DNA of 64,000 nucleotides from Whitmania pigra (GCA_021613335.1 JAJTWR010000392.1:41001-105000), one strand, 5' to 3'. Numbered from the stretch's first letter, positions 47,517-60,669 are shown. Numbers and translations are program-made. The notes: generated by a model from the letters alone, not told the origin.

Positions 47517-50500
47517 ATGATAGGAAAGAAATCCAGAAAGATCTACATCAACGACACTAAACACAATTTCAGGAAGAAATATTTATTGGTTTTCATCTCT
47601 ATAATATTAACCTTCAGTCTCTTCTTGCTCTTGTGGTCTAATGACTTGAAGATTGAATCAAAGTCAGCCTCACTGTCTTTTGGATGGTTATGGCACTCAA
47701 ACAAATCCACACTGGTCGAACAAATGGCTCAGGATGTAATAACTGGGTCCGTGATTTCCATCCCCGTCGATGGCCTCGTCGACAACATGATGAGGATCGA
47801 GGATGACTTCTGCATCAACCCCCACAAGTTCAAATACATTCTCAACCCAAAATCTATGATCTGTGATTCTAAGAGGTTCACTTTATTTTTATTTCTCATC
47901 TTTTTGTTTAATTCTATTTTTAATTATTTGTTTGGAAAATTATTACAGTTAGGTGATTTTCAATTGAATGTTATCATTTGTTTTTGGTGCTTTTATACTT
48001 TGAGAGACTTACATCTGATGGGTTTAACAAAGTTGGCAGGCAGTAGCATAATCTTAGCTATAATAGGTGGTTGATAATTAGGAGTTAATTGAGCTTATTA
48101 AGATAAGGAAGCTAGCTCTGATCTATTCAATACTGACTGTTATCACTGTGTGTCCAGGAACTGGCTGTCATTGTTATTATGACACTATCATGATGGTAGT
48201 AAATTGATCTAGTATTATTAGATATCAATCGGAGGACCCTATTGATTGAAAGGCATTTTTGTTCTGCTGCCATTGTTCCATAGAGAGATGATAATTTCAT
48301 TTTCCAGGCTAGGGTTATTATTAGCAAATAAGTTGTTATAAATTACGTTAAGATGGTGCGAAGCAAGGATTTATGTTATCTCCTGAGAAGTGAGCAGAAT
48401 GTTGTGCTTAATAAAATGAATTTTACTCACTGAATCTCAAATTATTTTAACTGACAAATAACAGACTTTCACAAAGTAAATCAATTGTACGTGACAAATA
48501 ACAGAGCTTCGCAAGATAAGCAAACGAAAAATCAATATGTTAAGAACAAAGGATGGCCCTGTTGTGTTAAACGAGATACTAAATCCATCAGAAAACCATA
48601 TCAATAATTGATTACTCAGCCTTGTCAGTTGTTTGTTTGAATAACTATTGAATTCAGCATTATGTCCCTTCTAAACTAGGATGTAAACAGATGTTTAACA
48701 TTTTGTTTATTTAGTTATTCATTTAGGATTCAAACATGAAAGTCCAACACATTTTTTTAATTGAATACAGTGCTGTTATTGAAGTAATTTATTGTTGATT
48801 TATTTTTATGGCATACTATTGTTATTATTACTATTATTCTTGTTCTGGTTATTTATATTATTATTGTTATTATTATTATAATCTCACAATTTTCCAATAA
48901 ATATGGAAATAAGATCTGTTCTGCACTGGCTCGGTCTTATCATTGGTTATAATTCAAATTTGGTCTCAGAGTTTTACAATGGCAATTGCCTTGGGCGTGA
49001 CAGAGTGTTTTGTCAGGTTTAACAATTACATGATATTTAGAGCCGTTTCAATAAATCTTCTAGAAAGGACGATAGGCCACTCTTCCTGGTGTACATCCAC
49101 TCTGCCCCGCACCATTACGCCCGGAGGATGCTCATCAGGGAAACCTGGGGAAGTCAGAGCAATTTTGAACGTCTCGACATTCGAACCATCTTCATGTGCG
49201 GTGCTGCAAACAATTCAAATGTGCAAGCTGCCTTGGAGCTTGAGTTTGACAGGTGACTATTTTGTCGCTGTTGTATTTTGTTGCGAAATGGATTTTTTGC
49301 TGTTGAAGACAAAAGAAATGATTTGTTGTTTAGAATGGTTAATCATATTTAAAGAAACTTGACATTCCTTTTCATTTTTTATTGCTTTTCTTTTTTTTTT
49401 ACAGCCGTTTAAGAGGTCTTATCAATCAATCAAATGTTTGCTTGAGAGTTGCTTATTGGTCTTGTTAGAGGCCCTTAAAGGCTCTTTGACCAATTTTGAA
49501 AATAAACTTAACTACAAAAATTTTTAATTACCATGACTAGGAGTAACACAATGTCACATCATTGAAGCCATCTGGTGTCAATCCTCCTTTTCAGGTATGG
49601 AGACATTGTACAGGAGGATTTCGTCGACTCGTACAGGAATCTTACCCACAAGGCCATCATGGCTCTCAGGTGGGTCTCGCAGAATTGCCAAAATGCCAAG
49701 CTCATCCTGAAGGCGGACGACGACATTTTCATCAACATCTTCAAATTGGTTGGTCACAATTCATTCGTTTTGACATTTCACAATTTGTGGTGCTGAATGT
49801 TATGGATACGTGTTCTCCTTGAACTTGTTTGACTTGATTTTTTCAAAATGTCCTCGTGCACTCTCCACGATCGTCCGACTTTATTTTTTAACGGAGATTT
49901 TTTTTGGCTCAATTCTGCGAGCAAAAATAGCTTCAAAAAATAAAATTGGCATCAGGTTCGGGGCTTTCCGTTTGTTCACTCATTCAGTAAACTCGAGACA
50001 AAACAATTCGATTCGCATATCTAGACTTCGGGTTGGGTTCGAAAGTCGTCCCTTTCAACTGAAGTGAAGTAATAATAAATTACTCGAGCGAGGGGTCATG
50101 ATTGTGATCCTTGAATTCCAGCGGGCAACTCTTCATCTATTTTGATGTCAGCTGATTTATTTTCAGTGCTTTGCTTAGACATTCATTGGGTTCGTGCAGT
50201 AGAACAACAACAACAACAAAATTCAAAGTAATTTTAAAACAACATTTCCAACAAAAAAATTAAGTGGCAGTTCTGTCTTCTATGGCTATTGCAATCAATA
50301 GTAGTTAAATGTGAGGCATACACCCACGTTTTAAAATCAATTTCAAGTTCTGATCATATTGATGTGAATTAATTGCAATGAAACAACACTGAAGTGCATT
50401 ATTGCAATTTTTTCTGGTTCGTTTACTTCTGAAAACTTTCCCACTCAAAAGCTTTGTGCTTTTCCTCAGCTACAATCAATTATTACTGTCTTAACAATTT

Positions 50501-51926
50501 GTTATCAATCGCTCATTTCTAGGTGCCACACCTGGAGAGCATCTTGAAACAGAAGGAGATCCTGAGGGAGCCGACAGATCGGATGATCATCTGCAACGTG
50601 TGGACGCAAATGAAGGTCATCAGAGATCCCAACAGCAAGTGGTCAGTTTGACGTTTGTCCTTTCTCCTTTCTGTCCTTTGTGCGTTCCTGGGCAATCACA
50701 GATTAACCTGTTTGTAGGCCAGTTTGGTTAAAAAATTTATGAATTTTTAAATAATGAAGGCAAAATTGCACATTTTATCATTCAAGTGTTATTTTTGGAT
50801 ATTTGATGATTTATGTTTTTGTCTTTTGAAGTGCTAAAATAATTTCGTAAATCGAGCTAAATTTAAGTTTCTGGGGAGGGCCTAATAGCAAACAGACTTC
50901 CAAAGTGTCTTGGATTGATTTGTTCTGATTGATTTTGATATTTGTATTAAGTTCTAAAAGTTTTGAAGGATCGAGATGAATGAATGAGAGAAATTCATTT
51001 CCATGGGAAATGGAACTGAGAGCATTTGAGTAACACTGTAACATTGTAACATTGGAAATATTTCATTGTTCTCCACTAATTAATGCATGACCATATAATG
51101 TGGAATGATTTAAAGATGAGTGAAAGATTGTAAAATTACCGATTAATTTACATGCATTAACGAGACTTTGGCAATAGCACATCATAATAATGATAATGAA
51201 AGTACACTGCCTCTAGGAAATAGTCCAGCTTAATCTAATCTTCATATTCTTTCTTGATATTTTTTATAATTTATTCACAGGTACGTGTCAAGAGAGGAAA
51301 TACCCGACGACTATTTTAAGACTTACTGCTCAGGGTCTCTGTATGCCTTCACACCTGGCTTAGCAGGATCATTGTTCGAGGTTTCAAAGCATGTTCCCTT
51401 TTTTTGGGTAGATGACTACTATGTCACAGGGATGCTGCCTGAGAAGATGCAGGAAAGTGTCAGGTACTGTCATGGTTAAGATGATATTTAAATGAAAAAT
51501 TATGTTGTTATCGTAATAGTTGCAGCTAGGATTTCTGAAATTATCAGTAATAATAATAGTAATAATAATAATAATGATTACAATGATGTTAATAATGATA
51601 TTATTTTATAATTTGACATCAGCTAACCATAATAATATTAACAGTAACAATGATGACATTGTTAACTTCTATCCAGCTACGAGAGCATCAACAAATTCTA
51701 TTTCCTCTCTGCTTCTGAGTTCATGAGCAAGTTTGGTTCAGGGGATGGAAAACTTGTTGTCGGTCACGCTCACAACATCAACAACTGGAAACAAGTCTGG
51801 TCGCTAATAACCCCCAACACGAAGAGGTCAGCCAGACGCAACCCTCAATTTGCCCCGGCAAAGGGCACTAACACACAACACACACAGGAGCATTCGACGA
51901 TGTCGTTTGTTAAACAAAGGACCTAG
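47517..51926 (+). CDS. beta-1,3-galactosyl/N-acetylglucosaminyltransferase family (GT31)
   Basis: Six exons: 47517-47875, 49064-49252, 49595-49748, 50523-50641, 51281-51463, 51677-51926; 1254 nt, 417 residues. It is a type II Golgi membrane protein: short basic N-terminus (KKSRK, NFRKKY), then a membrane anchor (LLVFISIILTFSLFLLLW, about residues 23-40), a stem and the GT31 catalytic domain. Family motifs: RRMLIRETWG, F(V)DSYRNLTHKAIMALRW, the metal-binding DxD as KADDDIFIN, KWYVSREEIPDDYFKTYCSG, and WVDDYYVTG in place of the common EDVY.G. After the fold there is a polar C-terminal extension of about 40 residues (from TPNTKRSARR on). It would add galactose or N-acetylglucosamine in beta-1,3 linkage to glycans; donor and acceptor cannot be read from sequence. 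A polyadenylation-like AATAAA is at 52132. Confidence 0.92.
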
Positions 51927-53030
51927 TCTAGTTTGTCTAACTGATATTATTTGAGTCTGTCTTATCTAACTGCTATAGGGATGTTTCTTGAAAATGTAGG
52001 CTAGAAGCTCATCTGTTGAAGTGCCTCTTCTTTTTAAATTAAATCCCAAATTTAATTGTACAAAACCCGTCTCCTCATTGTGATCAAAATTGAATTATTA
52101 TTCTGAATCTTGAACTGGAATCACAACACACAATAAAAGATACCCTGCCATGAAATGAAGTTCCGGTTCATGTATGATTGGACGCTTGGGGCATTTTTAC
52201 CTGAAAATTTGTTTTCATGTTTGTGCCCTATATATTCTTGACTTTGAATCATGTTTTGTTCGTTGTGGCTTGAATGCTTCTTAGTTGAGTCCTTTGGAGT
52301 TGCCATTTTATCTTTGACAACTCTTTTGTGAATAATCATAATGCCCAATCTCACACCTACCTGTCTCTTGGTTGTCATTGATGCTGTTGCCATGGCAATT
52401 TTTTTCTATTAATCCAGCGCAATTTATTCCACTCATTTATAACTCTTTTTTTTATAGATTCTGTTGCAATTTTTTCTTAATCCATCACATTTTATTCCAC
52501 TCATTTGCATTTATAACTTTTTTTTATAGATTCTGTTGCAATTTTTTCAGCCGAAAATAATTTTGTCTTTTAATTTAGAAGATAACTGGTGTCAGGTTTA
52601 ATGTCATTTTGTTTAATTAAATGTAAAACCAGAAACAAATGTAGAATAAATACTTAGTAATAAATAAATAAATAATTGTAATTTACAACAAATAAAGTTC
52701 CAGGGTTCCAGGAGCTCTCTGCCGTTGTTATCGAAGCAGGATCTATCGTTATTATGTATTGAAGCCCAGGTTTATTATCCTAACAAAGTATTTTAAAACA
52801 AAATTATGTTTTTAGATTAAATTATCTTTGGACTATTTCGTCTATATCTACTACAGTGCACTACAATAACTAATTATTTATATAGCGCCAGGATGCTTCC
52901 GTACAACAATTCATTGTATAGGACTAAATATTGCTTAAAATAATGTTTGTTAATAGCTTAAATTCAAGTAACTTTTGTGAGATTTAATATTAATGATGTT
53001 AGATAATTTATACGGCTCAACATGCATATA
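51927..53030. other. gene-free stretch after the glycosyltransferase
   Basis: Holds the 3' UTR of the GT31 gene (AATAAA at 52132-52137). A duplicated phrase, TTTTTTTATAGATTCTGTTG followed by CAATTTTTTC, occurs at about 52447 and 52520. An inverse SINE-tail-like word, TTATATAGCGCCAGG, is at 52878. No coding exon. Confidence 0.5.
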
Positions 53031-53095
53031 CAGTCGAACCCGGTTATGTCACCAGCTTAAGGGTTTGCCAAAAAACGTCGAGATAACCGAAAATC
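53031..53095. mobile_element. pogo/Tigger-like terminal repeat
   Basis: After TA at 53029-53030 the sequence reads CAGTCGAACCCGGTTATGTC and then GTCGAGATAACCGAAAAT. These are the two words typical of pogo/Tigger-type Tc1-mariner ends. No matching right end or transposase was found. Confidence 0.45.
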
Positions 53096-53245
53096 AATAT
53101 ATACTAACAAGCTTGCAATGTCGTTATGTACATAATGTTCGTTAATAAGTGAGAGTGCACATGCATGTGTTTTAGGTTTTTTTAAACAACAGCAATTGAT
53201 ACTTGATATTGATAACAGCAATACGTACATACATGCTTGCTACGG

Positions 53246-55245
53246 TGGCGTAGCCAGGTTTTAACACCAGGAGGAGCGAGCATTTAAAAAAAGGTCCCAC
53301 AATTTTTTTCATTTAATTAAATTCATTATGCTTATCCGTATTAATATGTTGTATATATTTTAAATAGAAACACTTGAACACTCAAACGGTGGCAAAAAAA
53401 AACAATTTTATTTGTAGTAATAAGTAATAATAGGCATAACGCCTAAATCAAATACAACAGTTTTTTTGTCTTGGTCTCATTCCAGCAAATTTATCAATTA
53501 TTTCGTTATAATCCACTTCACTAGCGAATTGTCTTTCAATCGTAACCAGAGCTAAAGCAGACAATCTGTCCTCGCCCACAGTAGAACGTACGTACGATTT
53601 TATGAGTTTTAGTCGGCTGGAGGATCATTCCGCTGTTTATTGGTAAAATCAGAAAAATGCGATACAGCGTCCTCGGGCTAGGATAAATAGAACACACGTC
53701 ATTGGCTGTCATGAATTTTAATACATCGTTGATGGTCATTTCTTCGACACTTGAATTTTCCTGATTGGTAATACTAATTATTTCCTTGCACATTTCTCTA
53801 AATGAAAGAAACTCTTGAACAATTTCAGTTCAACTTTCGATGACATCCAAGTACATATCTGCTAAAGTTTCCAATTTTGTCACATTATCATCATCGTTGA
53901 AACTCTTAGGATACAAACAGCTGAATTTTGAAACCACATTTTTAAAATGATCAAATCTTTTAATGATACTACTTATAGCACAATCTAGTGAAACTATGTT
54001 TCAACCAAGAATTTTTTTCGAGCATCTACTATTCCATCATCCTCTGCAATTTCCTCATGGAATCTCTTTCTTTTCCGATTTCTATGTTGCTGAAAGTCAG
54101 TAGTAATATCCCATTTTGAGCCAACTGAGTTGCTTCAGCCTCAATTTGTTGAAACTCGTGTTCAAATTCACTTCGCGTGTTTTTCATATCATTTTCCAAT
54201 TGCTGAATCAAATAAGAAGCTTTTACCAAATCAATAGTACTTTTCTGTAAATATGTGGATAAGCTGAAAGCCTTCTCTAACACTTTTTTCCAGAATAGTA
54301 GAATTAAAAACTCATATGTATTAAGTGTTACAAGAATACCCTTGTCTCTATCAACTGCTTTGCAGTGCAGTTTTTTATTTCACCATCCACAATTCTTTGC
54401 AGAACCACTATTAGTACTGGTTAATTCTGCAAAACTGCGTCTACTGCTGATTTCCTGGATGTCCATCTATTTATTTATTTTGTTTATCTGGTCGAAGGGC
54501 TAATAGCCACTAATTTGACCAGCCACAGCAAAAATAAAATACACCAACATCGAGCGAAGAAAAGTAGATCGCTGACTAGTTAGTAATTGTTAAAAATTTT
54601 GAAAAATCAATATCAAGTACTAATTATTGAAATCGTGAGAAGGTGCCAGCAGATACCACCTCGTCTGGTAGCGAATTCCAGACAGCTACAACTCTAGTAT
54701 CACAAAGTCTTTTTAGAGTCAATGCAAACGATTCTCTGTATTTGCATTGTTCTTTTAATATTGAAAGACGAGTCAAACTGCCGGAAAAAAATGTTTAGAG
54801 ACTTTCTAGTGTTGAGTTTGTCATAACTAATGTCTGATGATGGAATAAATACAAAGTTGTATCAAAAGGTTAATGTAGTTTATTTAAACTAAATAAACAT
54901 CTAAGAAACGACTAAGAAACTACGTAAGAACTCGACTCGACGAACTACACGACAACGGCAATCAAAACAGTTTTAGAACCAGCTAAGCGTCCCCAGACAA
55001 CAAAACATAGATATATATATCATATTAAATCACACATAGTTTAAACTCAACATCTAGAGTTCCAAAAAATAACTTTTTGGACATTGGGACTTAATATGAC
55101 AATTAAAATTAAATTATGTGCGCAGCAATACATAAAGAGTGCATTGGGAGCAATCTCCCTAACTCTTGTTTGGAGACCTGCTATTTCATCCGACAATGTA
55201 CTAGTTCCATCATATGACTGACCATAACACATAGCTATGGACAAA
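53246..55245 (-). mobile_element. ZMYM/DUF4371-type hAT element, decayed
   Basis: One end resembles the common 'GTGGCGTAGCCAGG' hAT terminus (about 53247). The minus strand encodes, from right to left, GQSYDGTSTLSDEIAGLQTR and CCAHNLILIVI (55225-55080), helical pieces at 54283-54029, and a C-terminus SRLKLIKSYVRSTVGEDRLS followed by ERQFASEVDYNEIIDKFAG (53620-53475). In the expected AERSFSRLK motif, Arg is now TGA, as from CpG decay. A LINE fragment interrupts the element at 54475-54900. Confidence 0.75.
54475..54900 (-). mobile_element. CR1-like LINE 3' end inserted in the hAT element
   Basis: The minus strand encodes KRLCDTRVVAVWNSLPDEVV followed by SAGTFSRFQ, the standard C-terminus of CR1-type ORF2 proteins ('R.V..WNSLP..VV.A.....F'). 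A 3' untranslated part and an (AATA)n tail toward 54475 follow. The upstream protein is cut off and shifted, so it is a 5'-truncated insertion. Confidence 0.78.
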
Positions 55246-55640
55246 CCCAAGTTTTTTCTGCTAAAAGAAGAACGTTGTAAAAATCTTCATCGCTTGATTC
55301 AAAATTTCAAATTAAATCAAATCCCAAAATGTTCAAAGCCCAAATCAAATCAAATCCTTACAAATTTACTGCCGCAACTTAGCAAATTTTTTCGTGATAA
55401 ACAACACAATGAAATCAACAACCAATATTCATTTATGACAGTTTTATTACCGTTTGAAAAAAAATTATTAAGCCCAGTTTGAGTCAGTTCTATGTACTAT
55501 ATAATTCCGGGCTTTGATCTAATTCGTTTCAAAATTTGCACCTCATACACCAAAACATTACTATCTAACTCAGACATATTTAAATGGTGATAAAGCATTG
55601 AACCTTGTCAATGCTACAATAATGTTTACTTAATACAACT
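55246..55640. other. probable hAT flank, no gene
   Basis: Contains repeated AAATCAAATC words near 55311-55355, which may be the subterminal part of the neighbouring hAT element. The plus-strand open frame 55237-55482 is built from these repeats and is not supported as a gene. Confidence 0.4.
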
Positions 55641-55758
55641 TGTTTTATTAACGTCCGTTGCATAGCTAGATGATTAGGACGGTGCTCCCGCAGCGGGGTT
55701 CGAACCCGCACTGCCATCGTGAAAGGCGCAGCCTTAACCGTTAGGTCATGCGGTCGCA
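55641..55758 (-). mobile_element. tRNA-derived SINE, copy 2
   Basis: Nearly the same sequence as 2559-2677. On the minus strand it has GACCTAACGGTTAAGG (A-box-like), TTTCAC in the anticodon loop, GCGGGTTCGAACCCCGC (a perfect T-arm-like palindrome with B box) and a tail ending AACGGACGTTAATAAAACA. The loop suggests a glutamate tRNA ancestor. The B box is better preserved than in copy 1, so this copy is probably younger or under less decay. Confidence 0.75.
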
Positions 55759-56574
55759 GAATTAATAAAACGAGGCAGAAGCCATAGAAGACATAGAATT
55801 CTTAAATCATAGACCTGCGATCTTTATAAATAATATTTAATTAGGCGATCATAGATCCGACGATTGTAGATGTAAACAACAGTAGACAGGATTGTTGAAG
55901 CGCAATATTAGGCATGCGTACGAGCACGGTTTGCGGTTTACTTTTCAAATCGAATCGCAAAAAATGCAAATCGAATAAAATCAAAATCACGGGTAGCCAA
56001 AATCGAATACCATTTAGTTCAAATCGAATCGTAACCTTGCAGAAATCGCGATTCGTATGATTGAAATACAGATCATCAATAGTTCACCATTTCATCTCAA
56101 ATTTGACTAGAGATCTTTGATACTGTGATTTTTTTGATGTCAGAATGTTCGACTATATATAATAAAAGGGACCATGAAGAAAACCTAGAAAAAAATTGCA
56201 AAATTATGTTCGACCCATTGAACAAATTATTTGACATCTTCGTTAAAAATATATTATTAAAGCCGGAATAACAAAAATTGTATGATGTAAAAGTCGGTTA
56301 AAAGCAGTAAATTCTAATTTTTATTTATAAGCATATCATTTTGTTTCTATGCAGCACTAGACTGCACTTTTGTTTTGAGTTTTTCGGTTTTATTTATGGA
56401 TCATAATTTGTAGAGCGCATTATTTGAGACAAATTGAAGACGTTTATGGGAGTAATTATAAGTAATTGCTTTGCGAGAATGTCACGTTATTTAAGGTAAC
56501 TATTTGTTGTCATTTGCTACTGAGGTCCTGGTCCGGTTTTGGAAGATTTGATGTTATGAATTTCGTTTACGTTA
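55759..56574. other. gene-free, AAATCGAATC repeats, TSEN54 upstream
   Basis: Between about 55945 and 56060 the phrase AAATCGAAT or its inverse recurs at least five times, as in subterminal repeats of hAT elements. The last part up to 56574 should hold the TSEN54 promoter. No coding exon is seen. Confidence 0.4.
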
Positions 56575-59500
56575 ATGTATTTAACGGTTATGTTGTTTTT
56601 AAATTTATTAAGTGGTGAGGAGCTGATGCATCAATGCAAGAGATCGAACGAGCTTCCAGGAAGAGGTGGATTCAAGGATCACGAACCAGATGGGTCGTGG
56701 CTTCAGAAGATGAAACTGGAGAACTTCCATGCTGAGAGAAATGAAGTTTTGTCAGAGGAGAGGGTGGAAAAACTGTGAGTATGATTATTCCTGGTGGATG
56801 CCAACGTTTTAGTTCTCCTGTTGATGCTTTGTTATTAAGTTTTAGTAATGAACTTGTTTTAACTGGGTAATAAAGTTGGCATTCCTTTACTATTTCAAAG
56901 GGGTGCTCTCTCTGTAGGTAATTGGGATCCAGATAAAAAGAAAATTGTTGTGACCAGAAACAGGGTATGATAATAGAGTGATGATTAATAAATATTTGAT
57001 GAATATTATTATTGATTTTCATCAATTGCAATTATAGACTTTTTAATTAATATTAATATGATATTTAAACTCAACATATACAATTCATTGCAATAATTTC
57101 TTAAAAGTAATATTTTATTTTTATGTAATCATAGAAATTACATCTTGATTTGCAAGCTAAAGCTTAACATCTTGTAAATGACTTTACCCTGTTTTACTTG
57201 TAAGTATGCGCATTAACCTCAAATCGTTTAATCCTTCTAACCATTTAATAATTCCAACTATTTAATCATTCAATACTCTACGACATCTGATTTCAACATT
57301 CAAAATGCCATCATTGCTCATCATCATTTTTGCTCAGGGAAAATTCTGGAAGAACATGGGCCACTGCGTTGATGGCGAAAAGCTACTTCACCCAGAAGAA
57401 GGCCTGTTTCTTGTCGATCAGGTAATTTCTGGTTGAATATGGCTATAAAATAATAACTAATACATAGGCATTAATACAAATCATTTCAAATAATATTAAT
57501 AAATTCTGAATTATAATTTTGTATTCTAATATCAATAATAAATAGTATTAATACAGGCATTGAGGCCTATAAGTAATTAATAATAACAATTACATCTTAC
57601 GATTCTTGAGTATTATTATTATGCATATATTTGTTTGTGATAAATATTGTGGCGATTATAATGATGGCATTTTGTTACTTCAGTCATTAACATATTTAAA
57701 TATTTCAAATTCAAACACAATTTAACTCTTGAATCTTCCAATGCTTAGTAATGTTTCTGTTACTTAGGGGTCAATGGAAGTGATGTACAAAGGTCAACCT
57801 ATGAGCTTGCAAGAACTTTACCACAAGCTCCTCCCCTCTGCCACATCATGTGATGAATATGTCCTCTGCAGTCACCTAATGAGGCTTGGATTCATTGTCA
57901 GAAGAGCTGAGTGAGTGATGATGATAATAGTGATGATGTTGATTGTGCTGGTGATGATAGTGATTACGTTGATTGTGCTGGTGATGATAGCGAATGATTA
58001 TGATGAATCTTAGGTAATTGTTGAAGGCTGTCATTCACGAATTGGTGCTTTGATGCTTGGTTTAATGTCTGTTATAATGTAATTAACATTATGATTATAA
58101 TTTACAACCATCATCATCATCACTGTCATCACAATATCATGCTATCACAATCTTCAGCATCATCATTCCATCTTAAGCACCGTTGAAGAAAAGCCTTCAA
58201 GAAGCAATGAAGACAAGAAGAGAGTGAGAGATGATGATGATGATGATGATGGAGTACAAAATTCTGCTGCTAAGAAATTCAAGTCGAGTGCAGAGGTTTC
58301 AGGTTGTCTTGTGACATTTTTTTATTACTATCATCATCATCATCATCATCATCATTACAAATTAGTTATAATAGTTTTGGTAGTTTAACAATCAAGTTAT
58401 TAATGGTTAAATGCATCAATCAGTGTATCCATGCTGAGAAATATGTGCCATGAATGTGAATCAATAACAAATTAACGATATGAATTAACATTAACAACCT
58501 ACAAGTTAACCCTCATGCTATTTTTTTAAACCAGGTCATTCATCCGAATCACAAAAACAGCAGATGGCTAAAAGCCAAACTCAGAGCAACCTCCATGCTC
58601 AAGCGAGCCACAACAACAATCTGAAGCGCACCGACATCTTTGCGTTGAATTCGGACAAAGTTTGCGTGGATCCTCAGAGTCTGTCTCTCGCGTTGCCCGA
58701 CCTTACACTTTCAGAGCCACTGGAATTTGATGTTTCTGACGAGAGGAGGAAGATGCTCATCATCGGGAAAGGTGGGCGGTCATCATTATCCTGAATCCCT
58801 CGTTAATATTTATATCGTCTCATGAATAATTAATTTTTGATGCACTACTGATTTTTGGTTTGTAGTAGTGCATTTTAATGGTCTCCTTAATCATGGTTAT
58901 TCATTATTATTGGGCGTCAAGTAGTTAAGGCCTTCGGCTCTAATTGGAGTTCAAATCCTAGCTGCTGGCAAGAGTTTCTACAACAATATTTTGATATTTG
59001 TTAGGTGCCATCACATGATGAAGTTCATTTAATTTTACCCATGTTCCGCTCCATTGAATCAATGGAATTGTAGCATCCCAATTTAGTGATGTCAATTTAG
59101 TTTATTCGGACTTTGTTCAAGTTTTTCTGTTGACATTTTTTTCTCAGATCTTTTTGACAATCGTGAAAGAAAGAAGGATTTTACAGGAGTTCAAAATTGG
59201 ACTCAATTGAAGAAACTGTCCAGGTGGGATGATGGTGATGATGATGATGATGAGATCAGTGGAGGTCTGACAGGTGATTTTACATACTTTCAGGAAAGAA
59301 AGACTCCTCCTCACACCTGCCAGAGTCTTATGGGATGATGATGATGATGACCTCCGACCTCTGCATGACCCTGATATCATCTGCACTCCAAGTTGGTGAA
59401 TGTAAAGTTATAAAGAGTTGCTGTTGATATTGTATGGATAATTATGTGTTTTTAAATTATTTACTTGTGTAGTATTTAATTATTATTGAATTTTATGATT

Positions 59501-60669
59501 CTTTTTAATAAATTATGTTGCATTTGTGAAAATAAGCATTTGATCAGATCTGTTTTTATTGAATTTGAATGAATGAATGTGTTGTTTTGCAGGCGAAACG
59601 TTAAGGAGATTGAGACAACGGAATAAGGAAGTCACAATTGAAGATGTTTCAAACATGTTGGTTTGTTTATGATTTGTTTTGTTTGTAAGGCTTGTTGTGT
59701 TTAATGAAGACTGAATGGAAAGGTAAAATGAAACATTGAAGGTTTAGTTCTTAATATATTAGCAGGATATGTGTTAACATTTAATTATTAATTATTTAAT
59801 TATGATATGTGTTAACATTTCTTTAAGTTGTTATTAAATTATTATTATAGTATAGTTACTATTAAAACTTTAGATAAGTAAAAACATTAATTAAAGAACT
59901 TAAGTAAATTTGACCCTGATAAAGGAAATTAAATAATATATAAACTAATTTGATCGAAAACAATTGTAACCAGCAGCGGCAGAGATTTCCCGAGCCAGGA
60001 CTTGAACACGGTAATGTTCAACGTCTTCCCTCCTGATTCTAAGTTCAAAAAGTCAAAACCCGGTCGTCCGCTGGCTTGCACAGTCTCCGTCAAGTTGGAT
60101 TATTTATATTTTGCCATTACTTTTAAAAACTCTTACTGACTGATAATAAAACGTAAATGTGACAATTAAGTAATTGTTAATTAACTAATGCTTGTAGTAC
60201 TAAAATTCCAAACAAACTGAGCTAGACTAAAGTTTATATTTGCATATTTTCATCTTGCTCAAACACATTCAGCGATGGTGATCTAATTTTGTTAATTAAA
60301 GAGGTCAGGTTAAGAGTTGTCAACAAATTGTCACTTTTCAATAATTGCTCTTGAATCTGTGTTTTTTTTTTATAAATTTAATAAAAACAAAAGATTTATT
60401 TTAATTTTGTTCTTTTATTATCTCGATTCAATTATTGCTCAATAAAACATTTCAAATGTTTTCTAATTTCCAATACATAAATAAATAAATAAATAGAGTG
60501 TGAAATTCATTGCAGTGCCCAATCTCCTCCACCGTTGGGCATGGAAGCCTTGAAGCTGATCGGGGAGGCTCAGAGGAGAGGAGGGTCGTCCCTCATGTTC
60601 GGAGCCGTTGAATCGGGGGAGGTTTCATTCTTCTCGTACAACCTCGTCAACCTTCCTGCACTTGTTTGA
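56575..60669 (+). CDS. TSEN54: tRNA-splicing endonuclease subunit Sen54
   Basis: Ten exons: 56575-56774, 56901-56964, 57338-57421, 57768-57910, 58178-58302, 58535-58771, 59148-59223, 59294-59391, 59593-59656, 60516-60669; 1245 nt, 414 residues (human about 526, shorter in the middle). The N-terminal Sen54 domain is clear: LSGEELMHQ, LPGRGGFKDHEPDG, GNWDPDKKKIVV, GKFWKNMGH, LHPEEGLFLVDQGSMEV, YKGQPMSLQELYHKLL, CSHLMRLGFIVRR. The C-terminal nuclease-like fold ends in GEVSFFSYNLVNLP, the family's 'G.ISFYSF..F.LP'. As in other Sen54 proteins this is a structural, non-catalytic subunit that works with Sen2/Sen34/Sen15 to excise tRNA introns. The linker is acidic with two Asp runs coded by GAT repeats. 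The start is uncertain: ATG 56575 or 56590, or an upstream exon. AATAAA is at 60951. Confidence 0.93.
58912..58972 (+). mobile_element. tRNA-like SINE head in TSEN54 intron 6
   Basis: GTAGTTAAGGCCTTCGGCTC resembles an A box and GGAGTTCAAATCC a B box, spaced about 25 nt apart as in tRNA-derived SINEs. The sequence differs from the other SINEs in this window. Ends were not located. Confidence 0.4.

Noticed and set aside
59960..60080. Another tRNA-like SINE
   Set aside because: The minus strand has GTTCAAGTCC like a B box, but no convincing A box at the right distance.
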